Assembly (NCBI RefSeq): GCF_014196295.1
Contig: NZ_JACIDK010000013.1
Span: 1 to 37,535, forward strand
DNA: 37,535 bases
From: Phenylobacterium haematophilum
Lineage (GTDB): Bacteria > Pseudomonadota > Alphaproteobacteria > Caulobacterales > Caulobacteraceae
Direction of reading: 5' to 3'
Positions 6,281 to 14,299 of this stretch are shown one piece after another. Within the stretch, counting starts at the first letter, position 1. Each line of letters begins with the position of its first letter. The notes below the pieces were generated by a model. That model worked only from the letters and a program-made list of their open reading frames with translations, did no database searches and was not told where the DNA came from. The translations under genes were made by a program, and so were the position numbers.

Positions 6281-7660
6281 TCAGGCCGCCCGCGCCCGCC
6301 GCACGCCGCTCAGGATGGCCTGCGCCGCGCCGGCCGCCTGGCTGCGAATGTCCGGCACGGAGGTGATCTCCCAGAACGCCCCGCGTGTCAGCGGCCCCAC
6401 CGCGAACAGGCCTGGCTCGGGGCGGCCGCTGGCCCCGATCAGCCGCGAGCCCACGTCCACTTCGGCGCCGAGCCGACAGGGATCGGGCCGGATCAGGCCG
6501 CGCGCCAGCAGCTTCTGCAACAGTGGCTCGCTGGCCCGTTCCAGGTCGCCCAGCAGACCGGCGCAGTTGACCACCGCCGACACGCTCAGCCGCCGCATCA
6601 CATGGCCGCCGCGCGGACGCCACGCCACCTCGACATTGTCCCGCGTCAGGTTCAGCGCCGTCACCTCCCCGGCCCGCACGACCAGTTCGCGCCCCCGCAT
6701 CAGGAGGCCGATCCGCCGCGCCACGCTCGGCGCCAGCCGGTGGCGGTGCACGTCCCACCAGGGCCGCAGGTGCCTCAGGAAGGCCTGGCGCTCCGCCTGG
6801 CTCCAGCTGAGCCAGATGGCCTGGATGTGCGGACGCAAGGTATCGATCGCCTCGCGCCAGCGACCGTCGTCCGACGCCGCCCGGATCGCCGCCAGCAGCT
6901 CACGCGGACCGCCGGAGGGGGCGACCTCCACGGCCTGCGCGCTCCCCGGAGCATGCTGGCGCGGGGTCAGGCCCCGGCGCGATATCGCCCAGAACCGTCG
7001 CCCCGGCCGCCACAGGCTGACCGCAGCGTCGATCATGGTGAGCCCCGTGCCGAGCAGCAGCACGTCGCCCCACTCCTGTTCGAGTCTTGCCTTCGAGTCC
7101 CACGGATCGCCGATGTAGCGCGGCGAAGACAGCAGCGCCTCGCCCGCCGCCGCCGGCGGCGCCGGCCGCAATACGCCCAGGGCCAGCACGACCGCCGAAG
7201 CGTCGAGCTCGCGGCCCAGCGCCAGGCGAACCCGCCACCCCTCGCCCACCCGCTGCACGTCCACCGCTTCGTCCTGTTCCAGCAGCAGCCGGCCCGGGGC
7301 CGTCGTCTCCAACGCTTCGCGCAGCAGGTCCTGCAGATAGTCGCCATAGACTCCCCGGGTCACGAACCCGCCGTGCGAACTCCATCCCTCATGTCCCGCC
7401 AGCCAGCGGGTGAAATGCTCAGGATCATCGGGATAGGCGCTCATGTTCGCCACCCGCACGTTCAGCAGGTGATCGGGGTTGGCCGTGGAGTAGGCCGCAC
7501 CGCGTCCGAACGCCTTGGCGCGCTCGATCAGCCGCACGGTCGGCCCTTCGGGATCGGCGGCCAGGTGCAACGCCGTCAGCAGTCCCGAGAACCCGGCTCC
7601 GATCACCACCACCGTGGGCCGCTGTCTTTTATGGAATTTAAACCGACAGAAAAACTGCAT
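6281..7660 (-). CDS. FAD/NAD(P)-binding protein (FAD-NAD(P)-binding family, HpaC-independent oxidoreductase type)
   Basis: A 459-residue protein. A Rossmann motif VVVIGAGFSGLLTALHLA (residues 17-34) binds FAD, followed by the E at the end of strand two (LIERA) and GRGAAYSTANPDHLLNVRVANMSA cut here as the family's GxAY-H-LLN signature. A second dinucleotide site is likely at DVLLLGTGLTMIDAA. The C-terminal GLFAVGPLTRG is the usual last FAD contact. This layout matches the NAD_binding_9 family (Pfam PF13454), whose substrates are mostly unknown. The first 12 residues (MQFFCRFKFHKR) are coded by AT-rich DNA without a clear Shine-Dalgarno, so the start is uncertain. It is divergent from the P450 gene and might be a redox partner or an unrelated oxidoreductase. 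Confidence 0.8.
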   Translation of the reverse strand: MQFFCRFKFHKRQRPTVVVIGAGFSGLLTALHLAADPEGPTVRLIERAKAFGRGAAYSTANPDHLLNVRVANMSAYPDDPEHFTRWLAGHEGWSSHGGFVTRGVYGDYLQDLLREALETTAPGRLLLEQDEAVDVQRVGEGWRVRLALGRELDASAVVLALGVLRPAPPAAAGEALLSSPRYIGDPWDSKARLEQEWGDVLLLGTGLTMIDAAVSLWRPGRRFWAISRRGLTPRQHAPGSAQAVEVAPSGGPRELLAAIRAASDDGRWREAIDTLRPHIQAIWLSWSQAERQAFLRHLRPWWDVHRHRLAPSVARRIGLLMRGRELVVRAGEVTALNLTRDNVEVAWRPRGGHVMRRLSVSAVVNCAGLLGDLERASEPLLQKLLARGLIRPDPCRLGAEVDVGSRLIGASGRPEPGLFAVGPLTRGAFWEITSVPDIRSQAAGAAQAILSGVRRARAA

Positions 7661-7707
7661 TCGAACGCAGATCGGATGAGACGGCAGTGGAAACTCGCGC
7701 TAAAACT

Positions 7708-7721
7708 TGACGCCCGCGTCA
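7708..7721. promoter_or_regulatory. Palindrome upstream of the P450 gene
   Basis: TGACGC (7708-7713) and GCGTCA (7716-7721) form a perfect 6-base inverted repeat separated by two bases, 45 bases before the P450 start, in the gap to the divergent FAD protein. It overlaps a TTGACG (7707-7712) that could be a -35 element. Likely a regulator site; the protein is not identified. Confidence 0.4.
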
Positions 7722-7766
7722 TCTTTGGCTGAGACCAAGGGCGCGATCGGACTGGAGGAGGATCAC

Positions 7767-9023
7767 ATGAGCGACGGCAATATCGATCTGAGCAAGGACG
7801 CCCGCGCGCTGGCCTATTCGACGCCGCTCGACCAGATCAATCCGGCCCAGCCGGCTCTCTTCCAGTCGAACGAGATGTGGTGGAATTTCGAGCGCCTGCG
7901 CAAGGAAGACCCGGTCCACTACACCGCCGAGAGCGAGTACGGCCCGTACTGGTCGATCACCAAGTACAACGACATCATGGCGGTGGACACGAACCACCAG
8001 GCGTTCTCGTCCGAGCCGGGCATCACCATCGCCGACCAGAACGGCGACGAGGGCCCGCTGCCGATGTTCATCGCCATGGACCCTCCTAAGCACGACATCC
8101 AGCGCAAGACCGTGAGCCCGGCGGTCGCCCCGGCCAACCTCGCCATCCTCGGCCCGCTGATCCGCGAACGCGCCGCGGCGATCCTCGACTCCCTGCCGAT
8201 CGGCGAAGAGTTCGACTGGGTCGACAAGGTGTCGATGGAACTGACGGCCATGACCCTGGCCACCCTGTTCGGCATCGACCAGGCCGACCGCCGTAAGCTG
8301 ACCTACTGGTCGGACGTGGTGACCGCGGTCCCCGGCCACGGCCTGATCGACACCCTTGAGCAGAAGATGCAGATCTTCCTCGAGTACCACGCCTACTTCA
8401 CCGAGCGCTGGAACGAGCGGGTCAACGCCGAACCGACCGGCGACCTGATCTCCATGCTGGCTCACGGCAAGGATACGCGGGACATGTCGCCCCGCGAGTA
8501 CTTCGGCAACGTCGTGCTGCTGACCGTCGGCGGCAACGACACCACCCGCAACACCATCTCCGGCTCGATCCTGGCGCTGAACCAGAACCCGGATCAGTAC
8601 AAGAAGCTGCGCGAGAACCCGGACCTGATCCCGTCGATGGTCTCCGAGACCATCCGCTGGCAGACGCCGCTGGCCCACATGCGCCGCCGCGCCACCCAGG
8701 ACATCGAGATCGGCGGCAAACTGATCCGAAAGGAAGACAAGGTCGTCATGTGGTACGTCTCGGGCAACCGCGACGAAGAGGTCATCGAGCGGCCGAACGA
8801 CTACATCATCGACCGCGCCCGCCCGCGGAACCACATGTCGTTCGGCTTCGGCATCCACCGCTGCGTGGGCAACCGCCTCGCCGAACTGCAGCTCCAAATC
8901 ATCTGGGAAGAGATCATGAAGCGCTTCCCCGAAATCCAGCTCGTGGAAGAGCCCAAACGCATCTACTCGACCTTCGTGAAGGGCTACGAGTCGATGAAGG
9001 TGGTCATTCCGAAGCGCGCCTGA
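7767..9023 (+). CDS. Cytochrome P450, CYP153-type terminal alkane/fatty-acid hydroxylase
   Basis: A 418-residue soluble class I P450. Seen in the sequence: the I-helix GGNDTTRNT (about 255-263), ExxR as SETIRW (E294, R297) and the haem loop MSFGFGIHRCVGNRLAE with the thiolate Cys near 366. The stretch from RWQTPLAHMRR to the C-terminal FVKGYESMKVV strongly resembles CYP153 enzymes, which hydroxylate the terminal carbon of medium-chain alkanes and fatty acids using ferredoxin and ferredoxin reductase. Neither partner is encoded nearby. ATG 7767 follows GGAGGAGG. A strong hairpin terminator ends the transcript. Subfamily and chain-length preference cannot be told. Confidence 0.93.
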   Translation: MSDGNIDLSKDARALAYSTPLDQINPAQPALFQSNEMWWNFERLRKEDPVHYTAESEYGPYWSITKYNDIMAVDTNHQAFSSEPGITIADQNGDEGPLPMFIAMDPPKHDIQRKTVSPAVAPANLAILGPLIRERAAAILDSLPIGEEFDWVDKVSMELTAMTLATLFGIDQADRRKLTYWSDVVTAVPGHGLIDTLEQKMQIFLEYHAYFTERWNERVNAEPTGDLISMLAHGKDTRDMSPREYFGNVVLLTVGGNDTTRNTISGSILALNQNPDQYKKLRENPDLIPSMVSETIRWQTPLAHMRRRATQDIEIGGKLIRKEDKVVMWYVSGNRDEEVIERPNDYIIDRARPRNHMSFGFGIHRCVGNRLAELQLQIIWEEIMKRFPEIQLVEEPKRIYSTFVKGYESMKVVIPKRA

Positions 9024-9047
9024 CCGCTTTCGTCGCGCCGCGATTGG

Positions 9048-9077
9048 AGAGCCTAGGCCCCGCGCCTAGGCTCTTTT
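9048..9077 (+). terminator. Rho-independent terminator of the P450 gene
   Basis: AGAGCCTAGGC (9048-9058) pairs with GCCTAGGCTCT (9064-9074) around a 5-base loop, giving an 11-base stem, and TTTT (9074-9077) follows. The terminator ends three bases before the next gene's ATG at 9081, which is unusual. Confidence 0.85.
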
Positions 9078-9080
9078 CGT

Positions 9081-9530
9081 ATGAGAACCCTGCCCTTTGA
9101 TCCCACCGACATCGGCGCCGTCATCGACGCCATGTACGCCATGATCTCCGGGCCGCAGGGGCCCCGCGACTGGGCCCTGCAGGCCGAGATCTTCCATCCC
9201 GACGCGCGGCAGATGCGCACTTGGGTCGGCGAAGACCGACGCCCGAACATCAAGATCATGGACCCGGCCGCCTATCAGGCCGACGTCGAACCGTTCTTCG
9301 CCGCCCACGACTTCTACGAGGTCGAGATCGGCCGCCGCATCGACGTTTTCGGCAACATGGCTCAGGTCTGGAGCGCCTACGAGGCCCGCACAGAGCCGGG
9401 CGATACCCCGCCCGAGCGACGAGGGATCAACTCGATTCAGCTCTACTGCGAGGCTGACGGCCGCTGGCGCATCGTCTCGATGATCTGGGACAACGAACGT
9501 CCGGGACTTGCCCTTCCGTCATTCGAGTAG
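9081..9530 (+). CDS. NTF2-like / SnoaL-fold protein
   Basis: A 149-residue protein with the cone-shaped alpha+beta NTF2 pattern: helices around IGAVIDAMYAMISGP and RDWALQAEIFHPDARQM, then strands EVEIGRRIDVFGNMAQVWSAYEAR and the closing NSIQLYCEADGRWRIVSMIWD. Such proteins include small isomerases, dehydratases and binding proteins, so no reaction can be named. Start choice is uncertain: ATG 9081 lies directly after a terminator and has no Shine-Dalgarno, so the mRNA may be leaderless; ATG 9132 would remove part of the first helix. It stands 30 bases before the PhyH gene on the same strand, so the two are probably co-transcribed. Confidence 0.8.
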   Translation: MRTLPFDPTDIGAVIDAMYAMISGPQGPRDWALQAEIFHPDARQMRTWVGEDRRPNIKIMDPAAYQADVEPFFAAHDFYEVEIGRRIDVFGNMAQVWSAYEARTEPGDTPPERRGINSIQLYCEADGRWRIVSMIWDNERPGLALPSFE

Positions 9531-9560
9531 ACACTCGCCCCCAGAGAGAGGGAGGCGGCT

Positions 9561-10376
9561 ATGCCCGAGCCATTCGATGTCGAAGCCCACGTCCGGCGCC
9601 TGAGCGACGACGGCTACACGGTCATCGAGAACTTCGCCGACGCAGCGGCCCTGGCCGCCGCGCGCGCGGCCCTGGCCCCGCACCTCGGCTCCCACCACGG
9701 CCGGAACGCGTTCGAGGGCTTCGCGACCGAGCGGGTCTACACCTTGGTCGCGCGCGGCAAGGTGTTCGAGGATCTGACCGCCGAGCCCCGGCTACTCGCC
9801 TTGCTCGACCGCTTCCTCCAGCCCGGCTACCTGCTGACCGCCAGCCAAGCGATCTGCATATATCCCGGCGAGGCGGCCCAGGCCGTTCATTTCGACGACG
9901 GCTTCTATCGTCAGCCGCGGCCGCGCCCGGCCATCAGCCTGTCGCTGATCGGCGCGATCGACGCGTTCACCGCCGCCAACGGCGCCACCGACATCATTCC
10001 CGGCAGCCACCGCTGGAGCGACGCCGACATCGCCGCCCTCTCGCCGCAAAAGGCGCTGTCGATGCTGCAGCCGGTGGTCATGCCCGCCGGCGGCGCCATC
10101 GTCTTTCAGGGCACCCTGCTCCACCGCGGCGGATCCAACCGCAGCGATGGACCGCGTCTGGCCTTCACCAACCAGTACTGCGAGCCTTGGGGCCGCACGC
10201 AGGAGAACTTCTACCTCGGCGTCCCCCGCGAGCGCGTGCAGGCGGCGTCGCCGCGCCTGCAGGACCTGCTCGGCTACAACATCTGGCCGCCGTTCATGGG
10301 CCAGGTGACCGGCTCGCACCCGCTCAAGAGCCTCGAAGAGGGCTGGATCGCGCCGGTGGAACGCCAGACGCCCTAG
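9561..10376 (+). CDS. Phytanoyl-CoA dioxygenase (PhyH) family protein
   Basis: A 271-residue Fe(II)/2-oxoglutarate-dependent oxygenase by pattern. VHFDDGF carries the H-x-D iron ligands, TLLHRGGSNRSDGPRLAF carries the distal His and, further on, the Arg that holds 2-oxoglutarate, and GATDIIPGSHRWSD is the typical PhyH strand between them. The opening LSDDGYTVIENF is also typical. Family members hydroxylate branched fatty acyl-CoAs or diverse small molecules. GAGGGAGG lies just before ATG 9561. Together with the CYP153 gene upstream it suggests oxidation of hydrophobic carbon chains, which is inference. Its stop shares CTAG (10373-10376) with the convergent hydrolase. Confidence 0.9.
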   Translation: MPEPFDVEAHVRRLSDDGYTVIENFADAAALAAARAALAPHLGSHHGRNAFEGFATERVYTLVARGKVFEDLTAEPRLLALLDRFLQPGYLLTASQAICIYPGEAAQAVHFDDGFYRQPRPRPAISLSLIGAIDAFTAANGATDIIPGSHRWSDADIAALSPQKALSMLQPVVMPAGGAIVFQGTLLHRGGSNRSDGPRLAFTNQYCEPWGRTQENFYLGVPRERVQAASPRLQDLLGYNIWPPFMGQVTGSHPLKSLEEGWIAPVERQTP

Positions 10377-11107
10377 CCGAGGTTGCGCCGGTAGAGCGCG
10401 TTCAACCGCTCCCAGTGCCGCTCGGCGCCCTGCTTCTGGTAGAGCGCCCGCTGCGGGAAAGTGAAGCCGTGCTCGGCGCCCGGATAAATCTCGACTTCAG
10501 CCCGCGCTCCTTCCGCCGCCAGCGCCGCGCGCAGCGCTTCCACTGTCTCCAGCGGCGCCCAGCGGTCGGTCTCAGCGCAGGCGAAGTAGAGCTCGGCCGA
10601 GCTTTTGCGGGCGGCCAGGTGCGGGCTGTCGTCGGCGTCGGTGACCAGATAGGTGCCGTGGATCGAGGCCGCCGCCTTCACCGGCGGCAGGCGCACCGCC
10701 GCGTTGATCGCAAACTGCCCGCTCATGCAGTAGCCGACCGTCCCGATCCGCGTTGCGTCCGCCTCCGGCTGGGTCGCAGCGAAGGCGACCATCGCCGCGA
10801 CGTCGTCCATCACCATCGGAATGGTGAGCCCGTTCATCAGGCCCATCATTCGCTCGCGCAACGCATCGTCCATCGCCCCACCCGGCGGGACCAGTTCCAG
10901 CACGCCGGCCCGGTAGTAGAGGTTAGGCAGCATCACGTAGTAGCCCGTGCTCGCCAGCCGCCGGGCCATGTCGCGCAACTCCTCGCGGATGCCCGGCGCG
11001 TCCATCAGGAACAGGATCAGCGGGTACGGCCCGTCGCGGTCGGGACGCACGATGAATGTCGTGCTCGTCCCGTCGCTCAGGGGAATTTCAATAGTCTGTT
11101 CGATCAT
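10373..11107 (-). CDS. Dienelactone hydrolase family protein
   Basis: A 244-residue alpha/beta hydrolase. The nucleophile elbow is GYCMSGQ, with Cys instead of Ser as in true dienelactone hydrolases; the Asp is in ETDRWAP and the His in GAEHGF. The N-terminal TFIVRPDRDGPYPLILFLMDAPGIR is also typical. Family members open cyclic lactones such as dienelactone in chlorocatechol breakdown, but many act on other esters. ATG 11107 is chosen because it overlaps the upstream stop by four bases (ATGA), indicating translational coupling with the unknown gene before it. It is the last gene of an SDR/unknown/hydrolase operon. Confidence 0.9.
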   Translation of the reverse strand: MIEQTIEIPLSDGTSTTFIVRPDRDGPYPLILFLMDAPGIREELRDMARRLASTGYYVMLPNLYYRAGVLELVPPGGAMDDALRERMMGLMNGLTIPMVMDDVAAMVAFAATQPEADATRIGTVGYCMSGQFAINAAVRLPPVKAAASIHGTYLVTDADDSPHLAARKSSAELYFACAETDRWAPLETVEALRAALAAEGARAEVEIYPGAEHGFTFPQRALYQKQGAERHWERLNALYRRNLG

Positions 11108-11679
11108 TTCGCGCTCTCCCGGGGCATCAGCACGCAGGCCCGCGCCAGCGACACCCGGGTCAGCTCCCGCCGGCGGAGGAACACCGCCATCGCATCGGTG
11201 GTCGGATCGCGAGACGTCTGCCACTCGCCAAGGTCCCGATAGCGGGTCATCAGCAGCAGCCGGCGCGCGCCGGCCTCGCGGTCAGCCTCGTCCTCCTCGG
11301 CCAGGAACAGGCCGAAGATCTTGGTCTCGAACCGCGCCTCGAAGTCGGGCCAGGCCTCGCCCGACAGCCGCACGAACTCGTCGACCGCGCCGCCGTCGAT
11401 CGTGAACCAGTTGTGGACGTAGATCCCGCCCGGCTCCGGCGGCGCCTCGTCGACCGGCCGCAGGGTCGGGGTCAACCGCACCCGGTCGCTCGCCACAATC
11501 CCCGGCGTGAACGACACGCGCGTCCCGGCCGCCGCAAGCACCAACGCCTGATCCGAGGCGAACCCCAACAACGGCGCGAACACCGCCCGCACGCCGGCCG
11601 AGCCGTAGAGGTGGTCGGCCAGCACCCGCTGGGCCGCGCGCTCTCGCCCCAGCGTCAGCTGAAAGTAATCGTATTCCAA
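11104..11679 (-). CDS. Protein of unknown function, possibly NIPSNAP-like dimeric alpha/beta barrel
   Basis: A 191-residue cytosolic-looking protein. The sequence has two similar halves: an N-terminal half starting MEYDYFQLTLGRERAAQRVL, and a second around IYVHNWFTIDGGAVDEFVRLSGEAWPDFEA broken here at its helix, followed by FGLFLAEEDE and LLLMTRYRDLGEWQTSR. Alternating strand-helix-strand units ending in W and R resemble NIPSNAP or other ferredoxin-like small-molecule proteins, but I cannot assign it firmly. It is 10 bases after the SDR gene and overlaps the dienelactone hydrolase by four bases, so it belongs to that operon and probably acts on the same compound. Confidence 0.65.
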   Translation of the reverse strand: MEYDYFQLTLGRERAAQRVLADHLYGSAGVRAVFAPLLGFASDQALVLAAAGTRVSFTPGIVASDRVRLTPTLRPVDEAPPEPGGIYVHNWFTIDGGAVDEFVRLSGEAWPDFEARFETKIFGLFLAEEDEADREAGARRLLLMTRYRDLGEWQTSRDPTTDAMAVFLRRRELTRVSLARACVLMPRESAK

Positions 11680-11689
11680 CGACTTGGCC

Positions 11690-12460
11690 CTAGTAGTTGA
11701 CGCGCGTCGAGATCGCGCCGTCGACCAGCATATTGATCCCGGTCGTGAAGGCCGAGCGCGGGCTGGCCAGGAACACCGTCGCGGCCGCCACTTCCTCGGG
11801 CGTCGCCATCCGGCCAGTCGGGTTGCGCTTGATCATCTGGTCGAAGAAGCCCGGCATTCCGGCCTTCACGTTGCCCCAGACGCCGCCCTCGAAGTACACG
11901 GTGCCAGGCGAGACGACATTGGCGCGGACGTGCTTGGCCGCGTTCTCGCGCGCCAGGCCCTTGGCGTAGTGGATCAGCGCCGCCTTCATCGCCCCATAGG
12001 ACGAGGCGTTGGACGCCTCGGCCGCTGAGACCGACGAGGTGATCAGGAACGCAGCATCGCCGTGCGTTTCGCCGGCCTTCTCCAGGAACGGCCGCGCCGC
12101 CTCGAAGGTGCGCACCGCGCCCAGGATGTCGATCTCAAACATCGCGCGCCACTCATCCTCGCCGGCGCCCTGCACCAGGGCGCTGGCGTTCGAGACCATC
12201 ACGTCGATGCCGCCAAGCGCTTCGCCGGCCGCAGTGACGAACGCGCGGATCGCCGGGCCGTCGGCGATGTCCACCGCCTGGCCGAAGGCCTTCACGCCCT
12301 TGGCCTCCAGCGCCTTGACCGCCTCGGCCACCTGCTCGGCGTTGCGCGCGCAGATCGCGACGTCGGCGCCCTCGTCGGCCAGCAGGTCGGCGATCGCTCG
12401 CCCGATGCCGCGCGATCCGCCGGTCACGACCGCCTTCTTGCCCTTCAGTCCCAGATCCAT
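11690..12460 (-). CDS. Short-chain dehydrogenase/reductase (SDR)
   Basis: A 256-residue classical SDR. TGGSRGIGRAIADLL (residues 13-27) is the cofactor-binding Gly motif, ARN after strand two suggests NADP(H), VSNAS corresponds to NNAG, and the catalytic Ser and YxxxK lie in LITSSVSAAE and SSYGAMK. The ending TGINMLVDGAIS is typical. Members oxidise alcohols or reduce ketones or enoyl groups in many pathways. ATG 12460 follows GGGAG; the frame stays open upstream but crosses the divergent promoter. It is the first gene of the SDR/unknown/dienelactone-hydrolase operon and is divergent from the TetR gene 96 bases away, which may control it. Confidence 0.92.
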   Translation of the reverse strand: MDLGLKGKKAVVTGGSRGIGRAIADLLADEGADVAICARNAEQVAEAVKALEAKGVKAFGQAVDIADGPAIRAFVTAAGEALGGIDVMVSNASALVQGAGEDEWRAMFEIDILGAVRTFEAARPFLEKAGETHGDAAFLITSSVSAAEASNASSYGAMKAALIHYAKGLARENAAKHVRANVVSPGTVYFEGGVWGNVKAGMPGFFDQMIKRNPTGRMATPEEVAAATVFLASPRSAFTTGINMLVDGAISTRVNY

Positions 12461-12521
12461 GTCCCGCTCCCTTTGTTCGTTGGACGCTGTTCTAACCCGA
12501 AGCTGCGACGCTTGCGCAGAC

Positions 12522-12564
12522 TTGACAGAAGGTCTCGCCCGACAATTTGTGAGCCGATGCTCAC
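12522..12564 (+). promoter_or_regulatory. TetR-gene promoter with GTGAG-N6-CTCAC operator over the start codon
   Basis: TTGACA (12522-12527) is a consensus -35; the -10 would fall near 12544-12550 (AATTTGT, weak), putting the transcription start close to ATG 12557, so the mRNA may be leaderless. GTGAG (12549-12553) and CTCAC (12560-12564) form an inverted repeat with a 6-base spacer that covers this region. The same sequence with the same spacing occurs before the reductase gene at 15725-15740. Confidence 0.6.
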
Positions 12565-13126
12565 GACACCGACCTCGACCAAGGACAAGCTGGTGCGCGC
12601 GGCCCTGGAAATCGGCGCGCAGGACGGCCTGGAATCCGCCACCACCGCGGCGATCGCCGCGCGCGCCGGCGTGGCCGAGGGCACGCTCTACCGGCACTTC
12701 CCGTCCAAGGACGACCTGCTGATCGAGGTCTATCGCGGCATCAAGCGGCGTATCTTCGAGGCCATCATCGACGGCGAAGACGGCGACGAGACCCCCGACG
12801 CCCGCCTCAAGCGGGTGTGGCGGCTGCTCTACGAGGCATACCGCGCCGACACCGAGTCCTTCATGTTCGGCCAGCGCTTCGCCGAGTCCTCGCTATCCAA
12901 GCGCGAGGGCGGCGCCGCCCACGAACAAATCTCCTCCGCCGTCGGCCGGCTGCGCCGTGACGGCATAGAACGAGGCGTCTTCAAGGACCTGCCCAGCGAC
13001 CTGATGGCGAGCCTGTTCTTCGCCCCGGTCGGCTACATGCTGAAGTCGGAGCTCAAGGGCCGCACCTGGACCGACGCCGAGCTCGACGCGGCGGCCGAGG
13101 CCGTGCTGGACTCGATACGGGCCTAG
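12557..13126 (+). CDS. TetR/AcrR-family transcriptional regulator
   Basis: A 189-residue repressor-type protein. Residues 8-55 form the TetR DNA-binding domain: KDKLVRAALEIGAQDGLESA, then AAIAARAGVAEGTLYRHFPS, in which GTLYRHFPSKDDLL is the recognition helix and following turn. The C-terminal helices form the ligand pocket and dimer face; the ligand cannot be read from sequence. It is divergent from the SDR operon. Its own start codon lies inside a dyad that is repeated at the promoter of the aldo/keto reductase gene, suggesting autoregulation and control of that gene (inference). Its stop shares CTAG (13123-13126) with the convergent SphA-like gene. Confidence 0.92.
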   Translation: MLTTPTSTKDKLVRAALEIGAQDGLESATTAAIAARAGVAEGTLYRHFPSKDDLLIEVYRGIKRRIFEAIIDGEDGDETPDARLKRVWRLLYEAYRADTESFMFGQRFAESSLSKREGGAAHEQISSAVGRLRRDGIERGVFKDLPSDLMASLFFAPVGYMLKSELKGRTWTDAELDAAAEAVLDSIRA

Positions 13127-14130
13127 GTCCCGCCGGCCCCTGGCGGCATGTTCACCCACAACGGCATGCTGAAATCGAGAAAGATCGACTCGCCCTCCAG
13201 GCGGTTCCTGGCCTCGAACTCCTTGATCGCGTGCAGCCGCAAGGTCGCCGGCGCCTTGCCGAACAGCAGGAAGTTATAGGCCCCGGTCACGCCCAGGCCC
13301 GCCACCCGGCCCTTGAAGGATCCAAGCCTGGCGCCTGCGCCGGAATCCCCGCTGACCTGCTCGAAATAGTAGCCCTGCACGCCCGCCGACCAGGTCTTGT
13401 TGAACTTCTTCTCAACCGACGCTTCGGCGTGGAACTCGGTGCCGGTCTCGTAGCTCGTGTAGTCGTTCTCGCCGTTGAACGTGAAGCCGGCCTTGCCCGA
13501 GACGTCCCAACCGGCCTCCTCGTCCAGATAGGTCGCGGCCAGCGACACGTCGGCCGCCCAGCGATGGAAGGCCAGGTTCGCCAGCTTGTCCTTGCGGTAC
13601 TGGCCGATGGGCACGTTGATCAGCGTGCTGGCGGCGATGTTGGCCTTGCCGCTCTTCCAGCCCCAGATCGCCGTCACCAACGGATCGCCCATCACGAACG
13701 CGGAGTCGCTCTTGCTGCGCTCGATCTGACGTCCGCCCGGTCCGGTCAGGGTCGCCGAAACCTCGACGTCGGGACCGCCGATCGGCACCGCCAGTCCCAC
13801 CGCCAGGGTTCCGCCGGCAAGGTCCGTCGTCGGCACCCACAGCACGGTGGCGAAGTTTGCGTTGACCGTGGCGTCCAGGCCCGCAACGACGTTGCCGCCG
13901 ATCACGAACTCACGTCCGGCGCTGGCTTCGCCGCTGTAATAGTATTGGGTGTCGAGCAGGAAGACGCCTTCTATAGGCGGCACGACCGCCGCCCCGGGCC
14001 CGCCCGATCCCAGCAGATAGACGCTCGCCCCGCCCTCAGAGGCCTCGGCATGGCCAGCCACGAACGCCAGCGCAGCGCCGCACGCGGCGGCGGCGATCCA
14101 CCGCGCCCTCGCCCTTTTGGAATTGCCCAT
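13123..14130 (-). CDS. SphA/MetA-like outer-membrane transporter (phenol-degradation transporter family)
   Basis: A 335-residue precursor. The signal peptide is MGNSKRARARWIAAAACG through a hydrophobic core to GHAEA, with cleavage near residue 31. The mature part is rich in alternating strands ending in aromatic residues (GVFLLDTQYYYSG, NIAASTLINVPIGQY, GVTGAYNFLLFG), as in a beta-barrel. This fits the 'MetA-pathway of phenol degradation' family (PF13557, which includes SphA), found beside genes for aromatic or hydrophobic compound breakdown and thought to take up such compounds. ATG 14130 follows AAGGGGAAG. The neighbouring P450, PhyH, hydrolase and SDR genes support a role in uptake of a hydrophobic carbon source. 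Confidence 0.82.
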   Translation of the reverse strand: MGNSKRARARWIAAAACGAALAFVAGHAEASEGGASVYLLGSGGPGAAVVPPIEGVFLLDTQYYYSGEASAGREFVIGGNVVAGLDATVNANFATVLWVPTTDLAGGTLAVGLAVPIGGPDVEVSATLTGPGGRQIERSKSDSAFVMGDPLVTAIWGWKSGKANIAASTLINVPIGQYRKDKLANLAFHRWAADVSLAATYLDEEAGWDVSGKAGFTFNGENDYTSYETGTEFHAEASVEKKFNKTWSAGVQGYYFEQVSGDSGAGARLGSFKGRVAGLGVTGAYNFLLFGKAPATLRLHAIKEFEARNRLEGESIFLDFSMPLWVNMPPGAGGT

Positions 14131-14299
14131 CGCGACTTCCCCTTGTGGCGGCGATCCTGGGCGGTGATCGTGGCGGCGGGGTCCGACGGCGCCCATGAGG
14201 TGAAACCCGCGGTTGCTCCTCGGCAGACCAATGACGCGCCGCTGTCGGAACTGGCCGGCCGACGACGTCCTTGGAGCAATCGAACCTCGGAGATCAGCG

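Noticed and set aside
6185..7732. 515-codon open frame on the plus strand opposite the FAD protein
   Set aside because: No start signal or domain; the minus strand carries a clear GxGxxG FAD protein in the same place.
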